Positions 26,852-27,857 of a DNA stretch of 27,857 bases are shown here, piece after piece. The stretch spans positions 1 through 27,857 of the forward strand of contig JBEKYH010000005.1 in NCBI GenBank assembly GCA_049511115.1. Direction: 5' to 3'. The notes beneath the pieces were generated by a model that saw only the letters and a program-made list of their open reading frames with translations, made no database searches and was not told where the DNA came from. The DNA is from JBEKYH01 sp049511115. GTDB lineage: Bacteria; Planctomycetota; Phycisphaerae; Tepidisphaerales; Tepidisphaeraceae. The translations under genes were made by a program, and so were the position numbers. Within the stretch, counting starts at the first letter, position 1. Each line of letters begins with the position of its first letter.

Positions 26852-27857
26852 CTAGAACTGCATGATCACGTCCATGGCGGCAGTCAATTCCTGGTAGTCG
26901 CCGCCACCATCGTTGTGGCTGATGTTGTAGACCGGACGATCCGACCAGTCCTGACGAATCTCAGGCCGCAGTTGCAGCCACTGGAGGATGTTGTCGTTGG
27001 GGAACGGGTGGATATCCAGGCCGAAAGTGGCCTCATAGTAGTTGGCCTGATTGCCTGTAGTGAAGCCGCCCTGGTCGCGGTACCACTCGCCGCGGAGATT
27101 GGCCGTGAAGTACGAACTGAACTTATAACTTGCGTATCCGACGCCTCCGTACCACTGGGCGTTGGTATCAGGAGCGACCGCCCCGCCATGCGGGAAGTCG
27201 GAGTAGACGAAATCGCCGGTAAACGTCAACTGATCGCTGAAGGCGTAGCTCAGGATCAATTCCGGGGTCGTCCAATAGTCGCTGTTGTCGCCGGTGGCTT
27301 CGGGGCCAAACTCGATATTGAAAATACCCGACAACTTGGAGGTGATGCTGCTCTTAGCCTCGAACAGGCCGTCGATGGCGCCGTTGTTGTCCCTGGAGCT
27401 TTGGTTCCAGCCGCGAGTTATGCCACCCTCGAGAGTCAGGTCGTTGCCCATCAGCGCCTTGGCGAAGGTGTAGGAAGCGAGGATGCCGGTATTGGTGGCC
27501 GGAATGCCATAGAAGAAGCTATAGCTATGAGTAAAGAAGGCGTTGCCGGTTGGATTGATAACTTCCTGGCCCAAAAGAGCGACGAATTTGCCGGCCTCCA
27601 AAGTCAGACCCGAACCAACGGGAACGAGCAATGAGACGTTGGCCTGAACGATGTCGTACTGGGTTTCGGGATCTCCGGGCGGCCGGTTATCGAGAACGCC
27701 ATCGGAGTGAATATAAGAATCATCCACGCCGTAGCCGTTCTCGAAGAGGAAGCCCCAGTCCCAGCTCTTGGTGGTGTCAATGGTCTTGGAGATGCTCAAA
27801 TCAAGCTGATCGAGCAAACCGCGGTTGCTGTATTGGCCGGGGAAGGTCACATAGGTC
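26852..27857 (-). CDS. outer-membrane beta-barrel porin (5' end outside window)
   Basis: The frame is open to the window edge, so at least 335 residues are present and the start is missing. Alternating amphipathic strands with aromatic girdles fill the protein (ISKTIDTTKSWDWGFLFENG, LTLEAGKFVALLGQEVINP, LTFTGDFVYSDF). It ends in Phe (DVIMQF), the usual outer-membrane assembly signal. The pattern matches the BBP2/OmpL-like porin group common in planctomycetes. It implies a Gram-negative envelope with diffusion pores. It is convergent with GH3. Confidence 0.8.
   Translation of the reverse strand, partial: TYVTFPGQYSNRGLLDQLDLSISKTIDTTKSWDWGFLFENGYGVDDSYIHSDGVLDNRPPGDPETQYDIVQANVSLLVPVGSGLTLEAGKFVALLGQEVINPTGNAFFTHSYSFFYGIPATNTGILASYTFAKALMGNDLTLEGGITRGWNQSSRDNNGAIDGLFEAKSSITSKLSGIFNIEFGPEATGDNSDYWTTPELILSYAFSDQLTFTGDFVYSDFPHGGAVAPDTNAQWYGGVGYASYKFSSYFTANLRGEWYRDQGGFTTGNQANYYEATFGLDIHPFPNDNILQWLQLRPEIRQDWSDRPVYNISHNDGGGDYQELTAAMDVIMQF

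Overview
The window looks like a chromosomal segment of a GC-rich bacterium, most likely a planctomycete (Phycisphaerae-like). I infer this from the style of the RpoB, RpoC and ribosomal proteins, the ThiD2-ThiE fusion, the two-gene dehydrogenase/cytochrome c unit, and the GC-rich palindromic repeats in and between genes. No plasmid, phage, insertion sequence or CRISPR signature is visible. The assignment rests on recognition and not on a search.

Layout. Positions 2-79 carry the tail of a + strand gene. Positions 167-2214 (-) hold a lipoprotein beta-propeller dehydrogenase of sorbosone/glucose dehydrogenase type, coupled by an ATGA overlap to a monoheme cytochrome c. The cytochrome's N-terminal coding region is filled with palindromic repeats. 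Positions 2271-13195 (-) are the conserved rplK-rplA-rplJ-rplL-rpoB-rpoC cluster. It has a promoter in front of rplK, a strong hairpin after rplL, and a second promoter with an attenuator-like leader in front of rpoB. secE and nusG, the usual upstream genes, are absent. Positions 13388-14974 (+) carry a GNAT acetyltransferase and a MarR regulator/SRPBCC membrane protein pair, with a perfect 25-bp operator-like palindrome at the marR promoter. Positions 14996-16012 (-) encode an amidohydrolase. Positions 16226-19102 (+) encode ThiD2-ThiE and the lipid II flippase MurJ. Positions 19122-20300 (-) encode an AhbD/NirJ-like radical SAM/SPASM protein with a histidine repeat. Positions 20597-22980 (+) encode two overlapping sensor proteins, the first lacking an ATPase domain. 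Positions 23085-23624 (+) encode an unknown lipoprotein. tRNA-Cys and tRNA-Thr follow at 23793-24064, separated by repeats. Then come a GH3 glycoside hydrolase with a PA14 insert (24132-26756, +) and the C-terminal part of an outer-membrane beta-barrel porin (26852 to the window edge, -).

How the genes relate. The ribosomal/RNA polymerase block is the housekeeping core. The dehydrogenase and cytochrome probably form one periplasmic oxidation module. MarR probably autoregulates itself and its SRPBCC partner. The two sensor proteins are probably made together and may act together. GH3 and the porin fit polysaccharide degradation and uptake by a Gram-negative cell, but they are convergent and separated by a hairpin. 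The 296-base gap at 20301-20596 shows only small dyads and no promoter I would defend. The best new observations are the rpoB leader, the ATPase-less sensor pair, the His-repeat radical SAM protein, the repeat invasion of the cytochrome gene, and three genes with a -10 box 6-9 bases before the start codon.
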